Shown: in pieces, positions 13,104-26,330 of the stretch
Position numbering within the stretch: position 1 is the stretch's first letter
Layout: the number at the start of each line of letters is the position of its first letter
Assembly (NCBI GenBank): GCA_027625915.1
Contig: JANTQA010000070.1
Location: forward strand, 10,421,001-10,485,000
Length of the DNA: 64,000 nucleotides
Reading direction: 5' to 3'
DNA from: Anaeramoeba flamelloides
Lineage: Eukaryota; Metamonada; Anaeramoebidae
The notes under the pieces: generated by a model
Told to the model about the DNA's origin: nothing
Database searches by the model: none
What the model saw: only the letters and a program-made list of their open reading frames with translations
Program-made: the position numbers and the translations under genes

Positions 13104-16100
13104 ATGACTGAAACAATAGAAGTCCCAGAAATCGAAAACTTAGCCAGTATTCTTGTAAACTTTTCCCAATCTTTTTTGTCTTTACCTTTCTAAATGACTC
13201 AACTCATCTTAACTGTGTTTTAAATTCTTTCTAAAAACATTCTTCCAACAGGTTTTACCAACACAAGGTTGGTTGAAAAAAACAGGAGGCAATAAAAAAG
13301 GTTTCAAAAGAAGATATTTTCGCTTAAAAAAAGATAATATCATTTACTATTACAAATCTGAAAAGGCAAAAGAGCCTGCAGGAACAATCAACTTGACAGA
13401 GGCGCAGTCTGTGGAATCTGACGAAAACACAAAATTCTCTCTCCACATCCACACAAAATATCGTGTTTATGTCATCGTTGCAGAGAACGAAGATGAACAT
13501 GTCAAATGGCTTGAAGCAATCGAAAGAGGAATAGGTGCAGGCAAATTTGCTTCCAGCACAAGTCAAAAGAGAAACCAATTAGCTCGAAAACAAGGGTGGA
13601 TGACAAAGCGTGGTGGTAAGTTTTTCTCTTTTTTCTTTTTTGTTAATTTTTTTTTTAAAATTTGTTCTTTCAGAATTTTAAAAAGATTTTTTTCCATTTG
13701 GTGGGACAAAAAAATCGAGAATAACATGAGAGCTTTACCATAAAAAAAAAAAAAAACAATTTTTGATTTAATCTTTATTTCCTTCAATTTTTCTTTTGGA
13801 GAACAAATTACTGAAATTTGAATTTACAAAAGTTTAGTTCACATCAAAATTTCAATTAAGAAGAGAAAGGTTTCTGAAAAAAAATCTCTTGTTGTTAAAC
13901 TTTTTGTAGAGATCTTTTGATTTTTTTTCTACTCAGGGACGATAGTGCAAATAATTTTTTTGTTTTTTATTTGTAAAAGACGGTACACTTTTTAACAAAA
14001 AAGTCTACTCTTTTTTTTTTTTTTTTTATTCTTACTGAAGAAAGGTGTTTCAACAAAATTATCTCACGCTTTCCTGTTAGGCTTTTTTTACTTTTTGAAA
14101 TAAACCGAAAATTTATTAAAATTTTCTGTTTATTTCTAAAGTAAAAAAAACCTAGAACACTTTATAAATAAAATAGAAAACCTCAAAGAAAACCTAGAAC
14201 ACTTAACAGATAAAACAGAAAACCTAGGCACTTGGCGGCACATTATGGCACTTCCTGAAAGCCTAAATTTATTTCGGGGGTAGTATTTTTGATCCTAGCT
14301 ATAATTTAGGCAAGATTATCGCTCATAGGACTTCTTTTCTTTAAAAAATTAAAAGAAAAAAGAATTATATTTTTAAACAAAGCCAAAAACAAGAAAAAGA
14401 AAAAGAAAAAGAAAAAGAACAACAAGAAAGAGAGTAAAAAAAAAAATTAAAAAAAAGATAAAAACTTCAATTTACAAGTTTTTTTTGGCACCCCAAATGC
14501 TGAATGTGTTGGTGGTTGTTTCCTTTTATGTCGAAAATTTCTCGATCGTCATCATAAAAAAGTCCTTAATTTATTAAAATAGAAAACTTTAAAAAAGTTT
14601 TAATTCTTACAATCCTAAAAAAGTAATACTCACTTTTTTAAAAATATCTGTACTATAAGGCCATACTTTCATTTAAATACTATTTTCAGAAATGAGTTAT
14701 TGCTTATAATAGTTTAATCCATTTTTCTCATCTACAAAAAGTTCATACTTCAACCTAAACCCGAATTCAAAATTTTTAAAACACCAAAATTCAATTTATG
14801 AAAAATAAATCTTATTTAATCAATTGTTGAAGAAATACCAAATTAGAACCATTCACTAATTAGAATGTCAATAATTGTTTACAAATTACAATACACTCAC
14901 AAAACAAAAAATAAATAATTATCAATACTAATAAATAAAGGGTGTGTTAAAACTTTTGGAGAGAGCCAAACAAAAAAATACATTGGTAAATTTGTTTAAA
15001 TTCTATTAGGTATTCTTGATCGATCAAAGGTTAGATACTACCAATTAATTTTATTTGAGTTCTTCTATTTTGAACAACTCAACCTTAACCTAATATCAAG
15101 CTTTAAAAAAATTTCGATCGAACAAAACAAGTTACGTAATTCAAAAAATAAAATGAAAACAACAAACAAAAAGATGAAAAAATGATTCAAATAATTTCTC
15201 AAAAAAACAAAATTTTTTCCAATTTGAAGGAAATTGTATTGTTGTGATTGTTTGAACCGTTTTCACTTGGTATTAGTGGAAAATTTTGAATTTTAGTTTA
15301 TTTTCAAATTATTTCAAAAAAAAATTTTTTCTTTCAAGGAAGATAGAAATCTTATTTTCTATGAAAATTTTCAAAAAAATAACTTAGAAATTAGAAAATT
15401 TTAATCCTTAATATTACTGAAAGTAACATATGCTTAAAAATGCACTTTAAAAATAAAAGCCACTAAGTTTTAGAATCACTGCAAAATTATAAAAAACTAC
15501 TTAATTTCAAAAAAATTACAATAATTATTTTCGACCTGAAAAAAATTATAATTTATTGATTCAACGCACCAGATTTCAAATCAATTTTTAAAATTTATTA
15601 AATAAAAAAATACAACAAAAAACAATCAAACCATCAAGATAAAAATTTTACCAAAACACTTTTTTTAAAACCTGGGAAATTCAGCTGAAGAACCTAAAGA
15701 AATACTTTTTAATTTGATTATTTCTCAATAATAATTAATAACTCAATCTTAATTAAACCATTTTCCAGTCAAAAGGACCCAGTTATGGTGAGTGAAATAC
15801 AATGTGTTTAAAGGGTTTGAATAAATATATATTAAGAAAAATTTATTTTGGAAATTTTCAAAATTGAAATAATTGTTTCACATATTTGCTTTTGCACATT
15901 TCTGTTTTTTTTCTACTTTTTTTTTTTTTAAAAAACCGAATTCAGTTGCAAATTTTATTTTTTTTGCAAAGATCGATAGCCACTTGATAAAAACCTGTCA
16001 TTCTAAGGTTATTGATAAAGTAAAAATGATTTTTGAGAAATCATATTGATTTCTATTGGAATTTTATTTGGATCTTCAATAGGAAATCAAAATGAACATT

Positions 16101-18924
16101 GTTTGTTTTTTTCAATAGTGCCCGAAGAATTTGAGTTTTTTTATTTTTAAGAAAAACTATAGATTAATTAGTTTTCTTTCAGACATGTATCAACTATTCT
16201 TTGATGTTTTATCATTCTACTTATTTCTTATTTCATCTTCAAATGGTCATTTATAAAAAATATTTGATAAATTTGAAAAAAATGATGGGCAAATTTGACT
16301 GAAACAAAGTTTATTTCAGCAAGTTCGTAATAACCCAAAGATTAACAGTATAAATATGTTTTACAATTATTTTTCAATTTTTGCCAATATTTTCCAACAA
16401 ATAAAACTATTTCCAATCAATAATTCTAATAAAAACTAATAAATATTTTCAAATACTGGTGTTAATAATAACAGTTTATTATTTATACTCTTGGTATTTG
16501 GAAAAAAACATTGCATAATCTTTTAATTTTTAAGAAATTTAATAAATATTTGTGAATAAAATAAATAATCAATTTTTTTAAGATCACTCAATATTCAATA
16601 TTTTGATTTATTTTTCTTGTATTTTTAAAATAATATTAAATTTCAACAAGGTGTTTTTGTTCATATAAATTATCAGAAATTACTAAAAGTGAGATTTCAA
16701 AAAAAATAAAAAATTTTTTTACAAATGTTTTTCTTTTTCTTAGTCTTTTCGATCCAAAAATCCAAACTATAAAAGATCCAGATCTTTTGACTTGAAAATT
16801 TAATTGTGAAAAAATGAATCCTTTTAAAAATGATAACTAATATCTTTAAAATTCATAAAGGTGTTTGTTTATCGGGTTTAATGGAGATCCTGCTGAAAAT
16901 AAATTCTCTATCGATTTTTATTTTATTTTTTTTTTTCAATCATTTTTTTTTTTTAAAAAGTTAATTTAAAAAAAAAAATCTTGGAAAACTCCAAATTAAC
17001 ATTAAGAAAATTGAAACTTTGTAATTTTCTTTTCAAATTTCATACCTTTATAATGAAACAATCTTTAAGTTAACAATTTTAATTTTCGAAAGAAATTGAG
17101 AAATTTTGCACGAGGCATTCCAATGAAAGCGCTCAAAAAATTTTTTTAACAATTTTTTTTTTTTTTCGTAATTTTTATTTTTTATTCAGGTATTTCTTGT
17201 ATGAATATCGTTTCTAATCTAAAGTTTATTATTTCTCTTATTTCTAAACAATCTTCCGTTTATTTTTTAAAAAAAAATTGAATTTTTCTGTTTTGGCTGG
17301 GCCACTTTGAGTGAATTGGAGTTTATTATTTCCACAAAGATTGTTTCCTAAATTATTGTTGAATTCAAATTAAAAATATTTTAAATTTATATCATATTTC
17401 AATAAGGAAGCTTAATTAAATCTCTAAAAGCTTCATTTTCAATTTGATTTTGTGAAGATCTTTGTGATTTTTTTTTCCCCTAAAAGTGTTTTTAAAAAAT
17501 GTAAAAACAATAAGTTGAATCAACTCTTAACCCCTACGAGTACTGCTGTCCTAAATTTTGTTTAAAATTCTTCAGAAATTTCTACAAATTCGTACCAATG
17601 ATAAATTTATTGGCTTTTCTGAGATCTTTTTAAAATTTTAGATCCCGTAATTCGCTTCATTGGTTTTTGAAGATCAAAAACGATGATTTAAAGCTTTTTA
17701 TCAACAATTCATAGAATAATAAAGCTATTCTGAGTAATTGTTTTTTTTATTTTTTTTATTTTACTTTGATTTACACCAATCACTCCGAAATGTTCGAGAA
17801 GAAAATATTCTATTTCTATATTATATATTATACAATAATCAATAATTTTATTATTATTATGATTTTTTTTGGATATCAGTAACAAAAGTAGAATATATTA
17901 ATCAAATTTCTTCTTTTCTCCATCCATTTTTATGATTTTTAAATAAAAAACAAAAACAACATCAAAAAAAAAAAACAAACAATAAAAACAACAACAACAA
18001 CAACAACAACCACCACCACCACCACCACAACAACAACAACAACTAACAAACAAACAAACAAACAAACAAACAACAATATTAAACAATTAATCAAACAACA
18101 TTAAAGGAAGTTTCAAGAATTGGAAAAAAAGATGGTTTGTATTACAGGGAGCAAGTTTAATGTATTATAAAACGGAAAATGATAAAACACCCTTGGGCGA
18201 AATTGCATTAAAAGATGTCTCGATTAAAATGTTAACTGATGGGAAACATTCCTATTGTATAGATCATCCAGATCGAAGGTCATATTATCTAAGATGTTCT
18301 GGTGATAAAGAAAGAAAGGACTGGATTGACGCTATTAAGGAATCTTTAACCTCTACAGAAACCGAAAGTAAGAAAAACGTCCATTTAGAATACGATAGCA
18401 AACTTGTCCACGCCTTTAGAAAAGTTGCAACATTCACATTACTTACATTACAAGACAAATTACCAGGCTGGGAAACTGAAGTCTTAGATTTCGATTGCTT
18501 TAAAAATTATTTTAGTCAACTTTGCCAAACATCACAAGAAACATGCAAACTGCTATTTGATACCCTTAACCATGAAGAGAAAGGAGTAAGTATAGAAGAC
18601 TTTGTAATTGTCATGACTACCTTATCTAAAGCACACCCATATGAAAAAATTGAACTCATTTTTACTTTTATTTCAGAAAAGGAAAACATAAGTTTAAGTT
18701 TGGAACAATTATTTAATATTTTTAAACTTTGGAGTAGACTTTTTGGTTGTTGGGAATTAAAGCATCTAACATTCTTACATAAAATGAAAAAGGCACTTGA
18801 AGTCGATGATATTGAAGAGGTTGTACTTACTGATACTTGGGTGAAACCTAAAGAATATTTTGATATCTTAATGAACGATTTACAATTTAAAGAAATATTT
18901 CTGATTTGGGATTTAAAAAATTAA
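13104..18924 (+). CDS. Tandem PH-domain protein with EF-hand-like C terminus
   Basis: Exons are 13104..13154, 13252..13615 and 18107..18924, 410 residues. The start MTETIEVPEIENLASIL is read in phase 0 into VLPTQGWLKK. PH domain 1 (about residues 20-115) has GWLKKTGGNKKGFKRRYFRL and ends with EHVKWLEAIERG. PH domain 2 (about 133-230) is GWMTKRGG-SFKNWKKRWFVL, with the 4.5 kb intron falling between the two Gly-rich halves, and ends with KDWIDAIKESL. PH domains usually bind phosphoinositides or proteins at membranes. Residues about 240-410 look like a degenerate EF-hand pair (LLFDTLNHEEKGVSIEDFVI, then IFTFISEKENISLSLEQLF). The loops lack the full set of Asp/Glu ligands, so calcium binding is doubtful. 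The exon 1 choice is inferred from frame, splice sites and composition. Exons 2 and 3 are secure. Confidence 0.85.
13155..13251 (+). other. 97 bp phase-0 intron of the PH gene
   Basis: The donor is GTAAAC and the acceptor TTCCAACAG. The intron is T-rich just after the donor and joins MTETIEVPEIENLASIL to VLPTQGWLKK. Confidence 0.65.
14085..14570 (+). repeat. Repeat Z followed by flank Y, copy 1
   Basis: 14085-14265 is a Z copy with the palindrome around AAATAAACCGAAAATTT, two CCTAGAACACTT modules and a GGCACTTGGCGGCAC end. 14255-14570 (Y) is similar to 35555-35860 and shares GCTATAATTTAGGCAAGATT-like and TTTTATGTCGAAAATTTC-like blocks. The two regions probably descend from one larger interspersed element or a duplicated segment. 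Confidence 0.65.
14850..15305 (+). repeat. Repeat family W, copy 2
   Basis: This is the second copy of the element at 6690-7170 and shares TTGATCGATCAAAG, CAACCTTAACCTAATATCAA and CAAAAAATAAAATGAAAAC. Both copies lie on the sense strand inside giant introns. Confidence 0.7.
15764..16255 (+). repeat. Repeat family X, copy 2
   Basis: It begins with AGTCAAAAGGACCCAGTT and runs through TTGATTTCTATTGGAATTTT and GTATCAACTATTCTTTGATG. It matches 9455-9935 over most of its length and 33780-34070 in reverse orientation. Confidence 0.72.
17950..18086 (+). repeat. CAA/CAC/CAAA microsatellite next to the 3' splice site
   Basis: Runs of CAA, then CAC, then CAA, then CAAA follow one another and stop about 20 bases before the acceptor of the PH-gene intron. 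As a result there is no pyrimidine tract upstream of the AG. Confidence 0.85.
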
Positions 18925-19456
18925 TTTTTTGGAATGAATTTAAATATCTTTTTTTATTAACATTATTATAATATAATCGTAATATAATATTTATATATAT
19001 ATATATATATATATACATATATACAAACAATTATTTATTTGCTATTTTAAATTTCACAATATATTATTAAAAATAATATTATTAATAATAATAATTCATT
19101 GATTTAACCTTGCTTCGATCTCATCCGAATATTATATAAAAAATAATTTCTCAAGGACAGAAAAAAAAAAAAAAAAAAGAATTAAATTATATTGATTTTT
19201 TTATTTTATTTTTTTTTTATTATTTTTTCTAAATTTGTTATTTATTATTTTTTCTTAAACTAATTGTTGACCACTTGCTTTTAAACAATTATTTTAAATT
19301 TTAGTTGTTTTTCATTTAATAATCATATAGTTCTTTTTTCATCTCATTTCTTTTTTCTTTTTCTTTCTATTTTTTATTATGAAAGTCAATTTGATATCGA
19401 AAAAAATGTTTGAAAACTTCAAATTACCTTTACGAAAATTAAGGCTATGTAAACAC

Positions 19457-19657
19457 CATTCCAAAAATTGTGACTGACCTGAAATAATAAATTGAAAAAA
19501 AAAAAATTATTCTTTAGTATTCAAGAACAACTAATAATTTAATCTGATTTGTAATTAACTTTTAAATCATTGATAAATATATAAAAACCTGAAATATTAA
19601 AAATTAAAAAAAATAAAACCAAAAACTAAAAAAAAGTCAGTCACAATTTTTGAAATG
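19457..19657. repeat. 201 bp element with 24 bp terminal inverted repeats
   Basis: The left arm CATTCCAAAAATTGTGACTG (24 bases in full, ending in ACCT) pairs with 19634-19657 at 22 of 24 positions. There is no coding capacity, so it is a MITE-like candidate. No obvious target duplication was seen. Confidence 0.6.
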
Positions 19658-22600
19658 AGAATTATAGAATTTTTATTAATGAACTTTAACTGAAAAAAAG
19701 TTAAACAACAAGATTTTTTACTAATAATTAAATTTATTTTTACAAGACATTACATAGTCGAAATATTCTTAATGATTATTTGTATTTTAGAAGATTTTTT
19801 TTTTTTCCATAGGATCGTTTATCAAAAGAAAAAAACAAAAGAAAAAAAAAGATAAAAAAGAAATCTAAAAAAAAGAAAAAGAAAAAGAAAAATTTTCAAA
19901 ATTAGAAAAAATGATTCTAATCCAAAAATTAGAAAATATTTTTTTAAAAAGAATACTGGAATTATCCGACAAAACAACTTCCATTAACATTATTATGCGA
20001 GTTAAAAGTTTTGAAATCTAGTTTAGTTTCATTTAAAATGAATATATTTACAATTAAAAAAATCTTATTTCAACAATTTTAATTTTCAAAAGGAAATTTA
20101 GAGAAAGAAAATAAAAATAATGAAAATGTAAAATTAAATTCAATATATGTAATTATTCTCGAAGTTGGGTTAAAACTTAATAAAGATGAAATGTTGATTA
20201 CATTAAAAGATTTCAAAAAAAATAAATAGTTGGGTATTTATTTAGATAAAATTCCATATAGAGTTTTTAATTGTAAATAAATATAATGAAACATATAACA
20301 ACTGTAAACACTTATTCAATACTATTTTTTTTTGAACAGCAGTTTAAAAAATAGATTATTTAAATCTTCGACAATCATTTCAATTGAATATATTTTTAAA
20401 ATATATAATTAAAAAATAAACACTTTAAATTACTTAAATTCTTGGATAAATTAATGTATTACTAGAATATGTAAAATAAATAGAAATATACCAATTCTTA
20501 TATACAAAACAGAATTTAAAATTGAAAATATGACAATTTCAATAAATAAATAAAAAATTTAAATTCAGAAATAAATTAGGAAATTTATCTTTATTAATTT
20601 TGGAAAATTTATAAAATTTAACCAAATACAAATAACAGAATCAATAAGAAGTTAAAAGATTTAATCAAACTAAAAAAATAAATATAATATTATACCTAAA
20701 ATGAGTAAATGAATTCTAAAAATGGGAACTGTAATTACTTTTTGATTTTAATCCCATTAATAAAAAGAAAATTTTTTAAACATTCTTTTAATATATGAAA
20801 TTAAAAAAAAAAGTTGTTAGGTTTTTTAGAATTTGAGAAAATAGAGAAATATCTTCGATTTTAATCTATTCTTTTAAATTCTGTAAAAATAGGTTCTTTA
20901 CAGCACTTGAATACACCCACACAGAATTATTTCACAAAAATTAAAAATAGAAAATATTTATCTAAAAATCAAAAATATTTAATTTATCATTTTTTCGACG
21001 ATAGACAAATATATGACAAAAAATAACATGTATATATTGAAGATTTAATCAACTTATATTTTAGATCAACTTCTTGAAGTTTACTTACCCTTTCAATTTT
21101 CGTTAATTTCAAATTGTGAAATGTTATTTCTTGTTATTCATAATAACCTTTTCAGATAATGATGGCAAGAGTTTCTCAATATTAAAATCAGATGAGTTGT
21201 AGGATAAATCATATTAGGAAATTTTATGTAGGTCAAGTATATCAACTTATCCTAATTTTCAAAAAAAAGTGAAAATTAAGAGTCTTTTAATCATCCTTCC
21301 CATTGAATTTAAATATTTTTAACAAAAAAAAAACATATAACAAAAAATTGAGTTCAAAATTTCTAGACCAAATTGAATAATTTGTTTGAGTTTGGTATTT
21401 TAGAGTTGATTTTTGGAAATTTCACAGGAGTGAAAAATTTTCAAAAATTATTAGAAACATTGGTAGAATTTTTTACATTTTTAGTTATTTATTTTCCATC
21501 ATACAATTTGTAAATATAATTTCGGTTTTTTTTTATTTTTTATAATTTTTTTAATTTTTAGTAATTAACTAGCAAGTTTCAAATAAAAACTCTTACGATT
21601 TTGTTCATTTCTCCAAAATAAGTAAGTAATAATTCTATCTATGTGATTTTAAAAACATTACCCATTGAGAATTATAATCAACAATTTTTTTCGAATTCAC
21701 TAAAATAATGCTAGATATTTTTTTTTTTAAAACTTAGCTAAAAAAAAAAATGATAAAAAAACATAAGTTCAAGGTATAATTATATATGTTATTTCCAGTA
21801 AAAAAAATCATATTTAGATAATAGTCTACTGATTATTAGTATTATTGTGTTACTTCTTCTTCTTCTTCTTTTTTTTTTTGTATTTTTTTTTAGAGAAATA
21901 ACTAGTTGAGTTTTTGGAAATAGTGTCTTAATACCAAAAAAGGAAAAGACAGATGGATAGAAGAAGTGTGAATTTTCTGCAGATCTTGATTAAATATTTT
22001 ATAATTTTTATTTAAAAAATAGAATTCAAATGGTGTTGTTATTTGATACTGTTATGTATTCTCAGGTTTTAAAGAAAATGAAGAAAATAATTTTTTAAAA
22101 ATGTAATAATTTTGAAACAGTTAATTTTTTCGTTGAGAATAATTACATTAAATACTTTTATTAGATTTTATAATCTAGCTTTAAAGATCGGATACACTAA
22201 CTAAAAAAACTTTAATGAAAAAAAATATAAAAAAAAAAAAATAAAATAAAATATAAAAAATTCTATAAAGATCCTCACCACTTCAACAAATAATAACTCA
22301 CGTAATTTGACTCATTATTTTAAAAACAAACAAAATATTTTTCTTTTTTGGTGCTATAAATAACACCCTATCAAGAAAAATATATTGCCTATTTTCCAAA
22401 CTTCACACAAATAACTTCAATTATCCATCAAGCTTAATAATTCTAGAATTCAGAAAATTTACGAACCCCGTAAATAGATATTATTCTGTAATCAATAAAA
22501 ACTCAAACAAATTTTAACCTTTATTTTTTTATGTATAAACAAGAGGAAATTATTGAAAATATTGATCATTTTTCTTGGGTATGTCTTTCCAATTAAAAAG

Positions 22601-22822
22601 ATTGATTAATATTTAAAAATAAAGTAAATGAAATTAAGGAATATTCGAATTTTATTCCCAGTGGCTATTACTTTTATACCCACAACACGAATTATTAACC
22701 GAAAAGAATGTTGAGTTAATAGATCTTGTTAAAAGGTAAAATTTAGGTTTTTTTGAGGAAGATAAAAAAAATTTGCTTTCCAAATCTAAAATTTTTCACT
22801 CAAAATTTTCGATTTTCAAAAT

Positions 22823-22927
22823 GATATTGGGAAAATGTCACTCCACTTTATACTGAAGTATGTTAGAGTTGGTGGTGAGTGTAGCCACCCATTTGAAAAG
22901 AAAGTGGAGTGACATTTTCCCAATATC
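22823..22927. repeat. Hairpin with perfect 27 bp stem
   Basis: 22823-22849 (GATATTGGGAAAATGTCACT, then CCACTTT) is the exact reverse complement of 22901-22927. The loop of about 51 bases contains its own small hairpin, GGTGG at 22871 pairing with CCACC at 22885. A perfect 27 bp match in otherwise drifting AT-rich DNA means either a recent insertion or selection on the structure. Confidence 0.85.
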
Positions 22928-23642
22928 AAAAAAAATAGCTTTTTATTTTTGCCTTGCTTTGTTGGGATTTTTCGAAAAGTTTTTGGATCAATAAATGATT
23001 TTACATCAAAATCTTACAAATCCAAAAATTGATAAAAATTGGCAATATTTTGACTTTCCCTCAATTCACTATATTTTAAAGGTCTTAATCTATTTACTGC
23101 TTTGTATTTCAATGCTCATAGAGCATAAGATTTAGATAGTTCTTAATCTTAATGATAAAATTTTCAACTGTGAGATATTGAAATTATTTTCATTAATTCA
23201 TAATAGTGAAATCTATGATTCAATGCTTAAAATTCTCAAAGGGTATTAAAGTAAAAGGATAACTAGAGTGCAATTTAGACTTCCTTAATAATAAAAAAAA
23301 AAATAATCTTTTTTTTTTCCAGTATCAGAGATTCTAAACCTAATGTTGTTATAAATAACTGAAATAAAAAATGTGTTGGATAAATATCTTTTTAATTTTA
23401 TTTTCAAAAATAATAAAGTGATAAGAAATACAATAAATAAACAATCGTCATAATAAAAAAATAAATGAAATATATTAATATATTTATATATATAATAAAT
23501 ATATTCGTAACTTGATTTTTGTTATTTGTTATTCCTTTTAAGAATATAAATTAATTTATATTAAATTTTTTTTTTTATTATTGTTTATATTTTACTTGAA
23601 AAATATAAAAAAAGAAGAATAATTTATTAATTAGCTCAGCTA

Positions 23643-24674
23643 TTAATAATTTTCTAGTTGATAATATTTGAGTAGTGTAAGGAATTCCACCATTTCTCTT
23701 TCAGTTTCTGTGTAGTTTTTTATTTTTTCTGCAGTTGAAGGGGTCACCAATCCCAATTCGGTTTTCGCTTGTTCTTCTCTAAAGATCATCGAAAATGTTT
23801 TTTCAATTTTAGATTGTTTCTTTATTTGGTGGTTTTGTCTGTAACTTTTGTCAAATTTATGATTGGTGGTTTTGACCATTGCTTTGTTAGGATATATTAA
23901 TTTGTACCTCTTTCTTGTTCTTGTTTTGTTGTTGTTGTTTTTATTCATTCTTGATGGTACCCTTTTTCTCTGTTCTGGATTTAAAAAATTAACTTGAATT
24001 TTAGGGATATTAGAGAATAATGTGAAAAGGGATAAATTTTGATCACCATTTTCAAAAGTATAATTGGTTGTGAATTTCATTGTCTTTCTGTTTTTTTTTG
24101 TTGCGTTCACTAAATTGTATCTTGCACTAAAGAAAAAAGTTAATCCTCGATAAATCTTTTTAGCTCGTGATTCGACGTCTCTTTCATTGGTGTCTTCCAA
24201 CAATTGTTTGAGTGAAATTTTGCTTATGGAAACTGTTTTTGGCAGTTCAAACTGCTCATTAAAATGATAAATTTCAAATCCAACAAAAAATTTTTTCTTT
24301 TTTTGAAAGGCCTTTTTTAATTCAAGTGCAATGGATTGTCTTTGTTTTTGAAATTGTTGGCTGTCAATGTAATACATTATAGAATTAAGCCCTGTTGATG
24401 GCGTGGATTTGAATTTAACCCACTTGCTGTCACCTTGGATAACTTGAGGAAATATATTGTATTTGCTGATCATAAAGGCGAAGACATTTTCCATTGTTAA
24501 GATTTGTGAGTGTTTGAAAATTTCTTTGTTAATTTTCAACTCTTCTGGTGCGTTTGGAACACCAAGCATTTGTAAAGTCATCCCGATAATAGAATTTGAA
24601 TAATTTTTTAAAAGTAATTCAATTCGTTCTTGGTTAATTGTTCTTCGTCGGTGTGGGAATACTCCTTTGTTCAT
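23643..24674 (-). CDS. Hypothetical protein, intronless orphan
   Basis: An open frame of 343 residues from ATG to TAA with ordinary composition, unlike the surrounding AT-rich DNA. I recognise no family. The N-terminal half (about 1-230) is mixed alpha/beta in character, with blocks such as SIIGMTLQMLGVPNAPEEL, FFVGFEIYHFNEQFELP and IYRGLTFFFSARYNLV. Residues about 240-300 are basic and Asn-rich (KNNNNKTRTRKRYK), which could be a nuclear signal or a disordered linker. A short helical C terminus ends in REMVEFLTLLKYYQ. There is no signal peptide or membrane segment. Its promoter would lie to the right, at 24675-25100. Confidence 0.8.
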   Translation of the reverse strand: MNKGVFPHRRRTINQERIELLLKNYSNSIIGMTLQMLGVPNAPEELKINKEIFKHSQILTMENVFAFMISKYNIFPQVIQGDSKWVKFKSTPSTGLNSIMYYIDSQQFQKQRQSIALELKKAFQKKKKFFVGFEIYHFNEQFELPKTVSISKISLKQLLEDTNERDVESRAKKIYRGLTFFFSARYNLVNATKKNRKTMKFTTNYTFENGDQNLSLFTLFSNIPKIQVNFLNPEQRKRVPSRMNKNNNNKTRTRKRYKLIYPNKAMVKTTNHKFDKSYRQNHQIKKQSKIEKTFSMIFREEQAKTELGLVTPSTAEKIKNYTETEREMVEFLTLLKYYQLENY

Positions 24675-26330
24675 AGGTGTGTTTGTTGTCAGTGTGGGAT
24701 TGGTAAAATTAAAGTTATAAAAGTTGTTTGTTTGGTTAAAAAAAAAACAAAAGTAATGATATTGTTGTTGGACTAAAAGTCTAAAAAAAAAAAATGATTT
24801 TTCTTTCTTTGTTTTTCTTTTTTAAATAAATTTTCTTCAGGAATCATCATTTAGAAAATTTCAATGACTCAACTTTGTTAAGCATATGAAACCATTGACC
24901 ATATAATTTTTTGGATTCATACAATCCCAAAATTATTTTAAACGATTTTTTTTTTTTTAGTTTTAAAAAATCTTAAAAAAAGGAGAATTTATTTTTTTTA
25001 GTGATCCTTCAAATCTGCCAGAAATCAAACAAAAAAAGTGCTAAATTCAGTTTACATCAAAGAAAATCAGAAATAATCCAAATCTAATCATTGTGAAATA
25101 TTTGTTAACTTTCGGTAGTGTTAAGAAATCACATATTCTTATTTGAAATTACAAATTCGTCAATCAACAAAATGAAAATAAAATGTTGGTTACAGAATGC
25201 AACAATCATTCTCATTTCTGAAATTCATGCTTTTTCTTTTTATTTTTGTACGAATTTTTCATTCAGAAAAGAAAAAGACTTTTTATGTTTTTCAAGATGA
25301 ATTACATAGAGACATTGATTCAATACCTGACAAATGGTTATAATTCACATTTAATCTTGTCTAAATCCATAGAAATTTACATGAAATATATCTTGTTTGA
25401 ATTCGTTGCAAAAATTAATTTTATAAAAAATCGTTCAATTTATTTTTTAATTTATTTTTTTTCTTTAAGAACTACGTTTGCAATTGATCAATTTGTCTCA
25501 ACACCTTTTGACCCAATCTCATTTAAAACACAGAGTAATGATCTTGGAAATATTTTCCAATTTGGATCAAAAAATCATTTTATGTCATTTTTTTTATGAA
25601 AAATGAAAAAGAAATTTTGAGATACGTAAACTCGAACACCCTTGTTAAGGATGGTAAAAATGAAAAAGAAAAATAATCACGATTTTTTATCATTATAAAA
25701 AACGAAGATCAGTCCAAACAAACAAAAAAAACAACTCTAACTTTCGAAGATCACAATTCTCTAAGATTTTTGAATGTTGGGTTCCTTGTTTTGTTCTAGT
25801 AATTCGTAAACTAGACTAATCCATAAAAAAGGGGTTGAGTGTTTCTCTTGTTTTTTGTTTGGTTCTTGTTGTTTTTTCTTGAATAAATCTCCCCACCATG
25901 AATAAGAGGAGATTGTCTCCTCGAATTGTTTTTGGAACAACATGATCCATGATAAACGCAAAATATTGTTTTTTTTTATATTTCTTTGTCAAAGTTTTCT
26001 TCGTTTGGATCGTTTCTCTCAAATCCCAATTGGTGTATCGAGGAAAATTGGCGTGGTGTGTTGTGGGAAAGATTTGGTGGTTCTTTGCATTCAAGGATCT
26101 TTTGAAAATTAAATTTGCAAAAATTAGTCAATTTTTTTTATTTAAAAAAAAAATATTGTGTTAGTTGAGAAAAAATTATCTTTTCGATTTTTGGAAATAA
26201 GGATTTTAGTGGATTTGATACAATACCAAACACATTATTGTACCTATTAACAAATTTGTTCTTTGTTTGGAAATAAAAAAGAACCTTTCAACAATAATGC
26301 ATCAAAATTTTCCAATTTTCTCCATTTTGA

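Larger units (their letters stand above)
13616..18106 (+). other. 4.5 kb phase-1 intron splitting PH domain 2
   Basis: The donor GTAAGT and acceptor TTAAAG join TKRGG to SFKNWKKRWF exactly as the PH fold requires. The first 40 bases are T-rich. The intron contains repeats Z and Y (14085-14570), W (14850-15305) and X (15764-16255), long poly-T and poly-A runs, and a CAA/CAC/CAAA microsatellite just before the acceptor. I found nothing recognisable at 13655-14080, 15306-15763 or 16256-17950. Confidence 0.9.
18925..23642. other. Intergenic region between the PH gene and the orphan gene
   Basis: About 4.7 kb between two genes that converge on it. It holds an AT dinucleotide run (about 18988-19018), a 201 bp inverted-repeat element (19457-19657), a worn Z copy (20810-20930, ending in a GCACTTGAA-type motif) and a long hairpin (22823-22927). 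The rest is AT-rich with homopolymers. I see no coding segment. Confidence 0.6.

Noticed and set aside
25761-26094. Minus-strand frames with IRGDNLLLF, reminiscent of the Sm2 motif of LSm proteins
   Set aside because: No Sm1 half or plausible splice sites were found upstream, and all three frames are open over the same 150 bases, so the match is probably chance.
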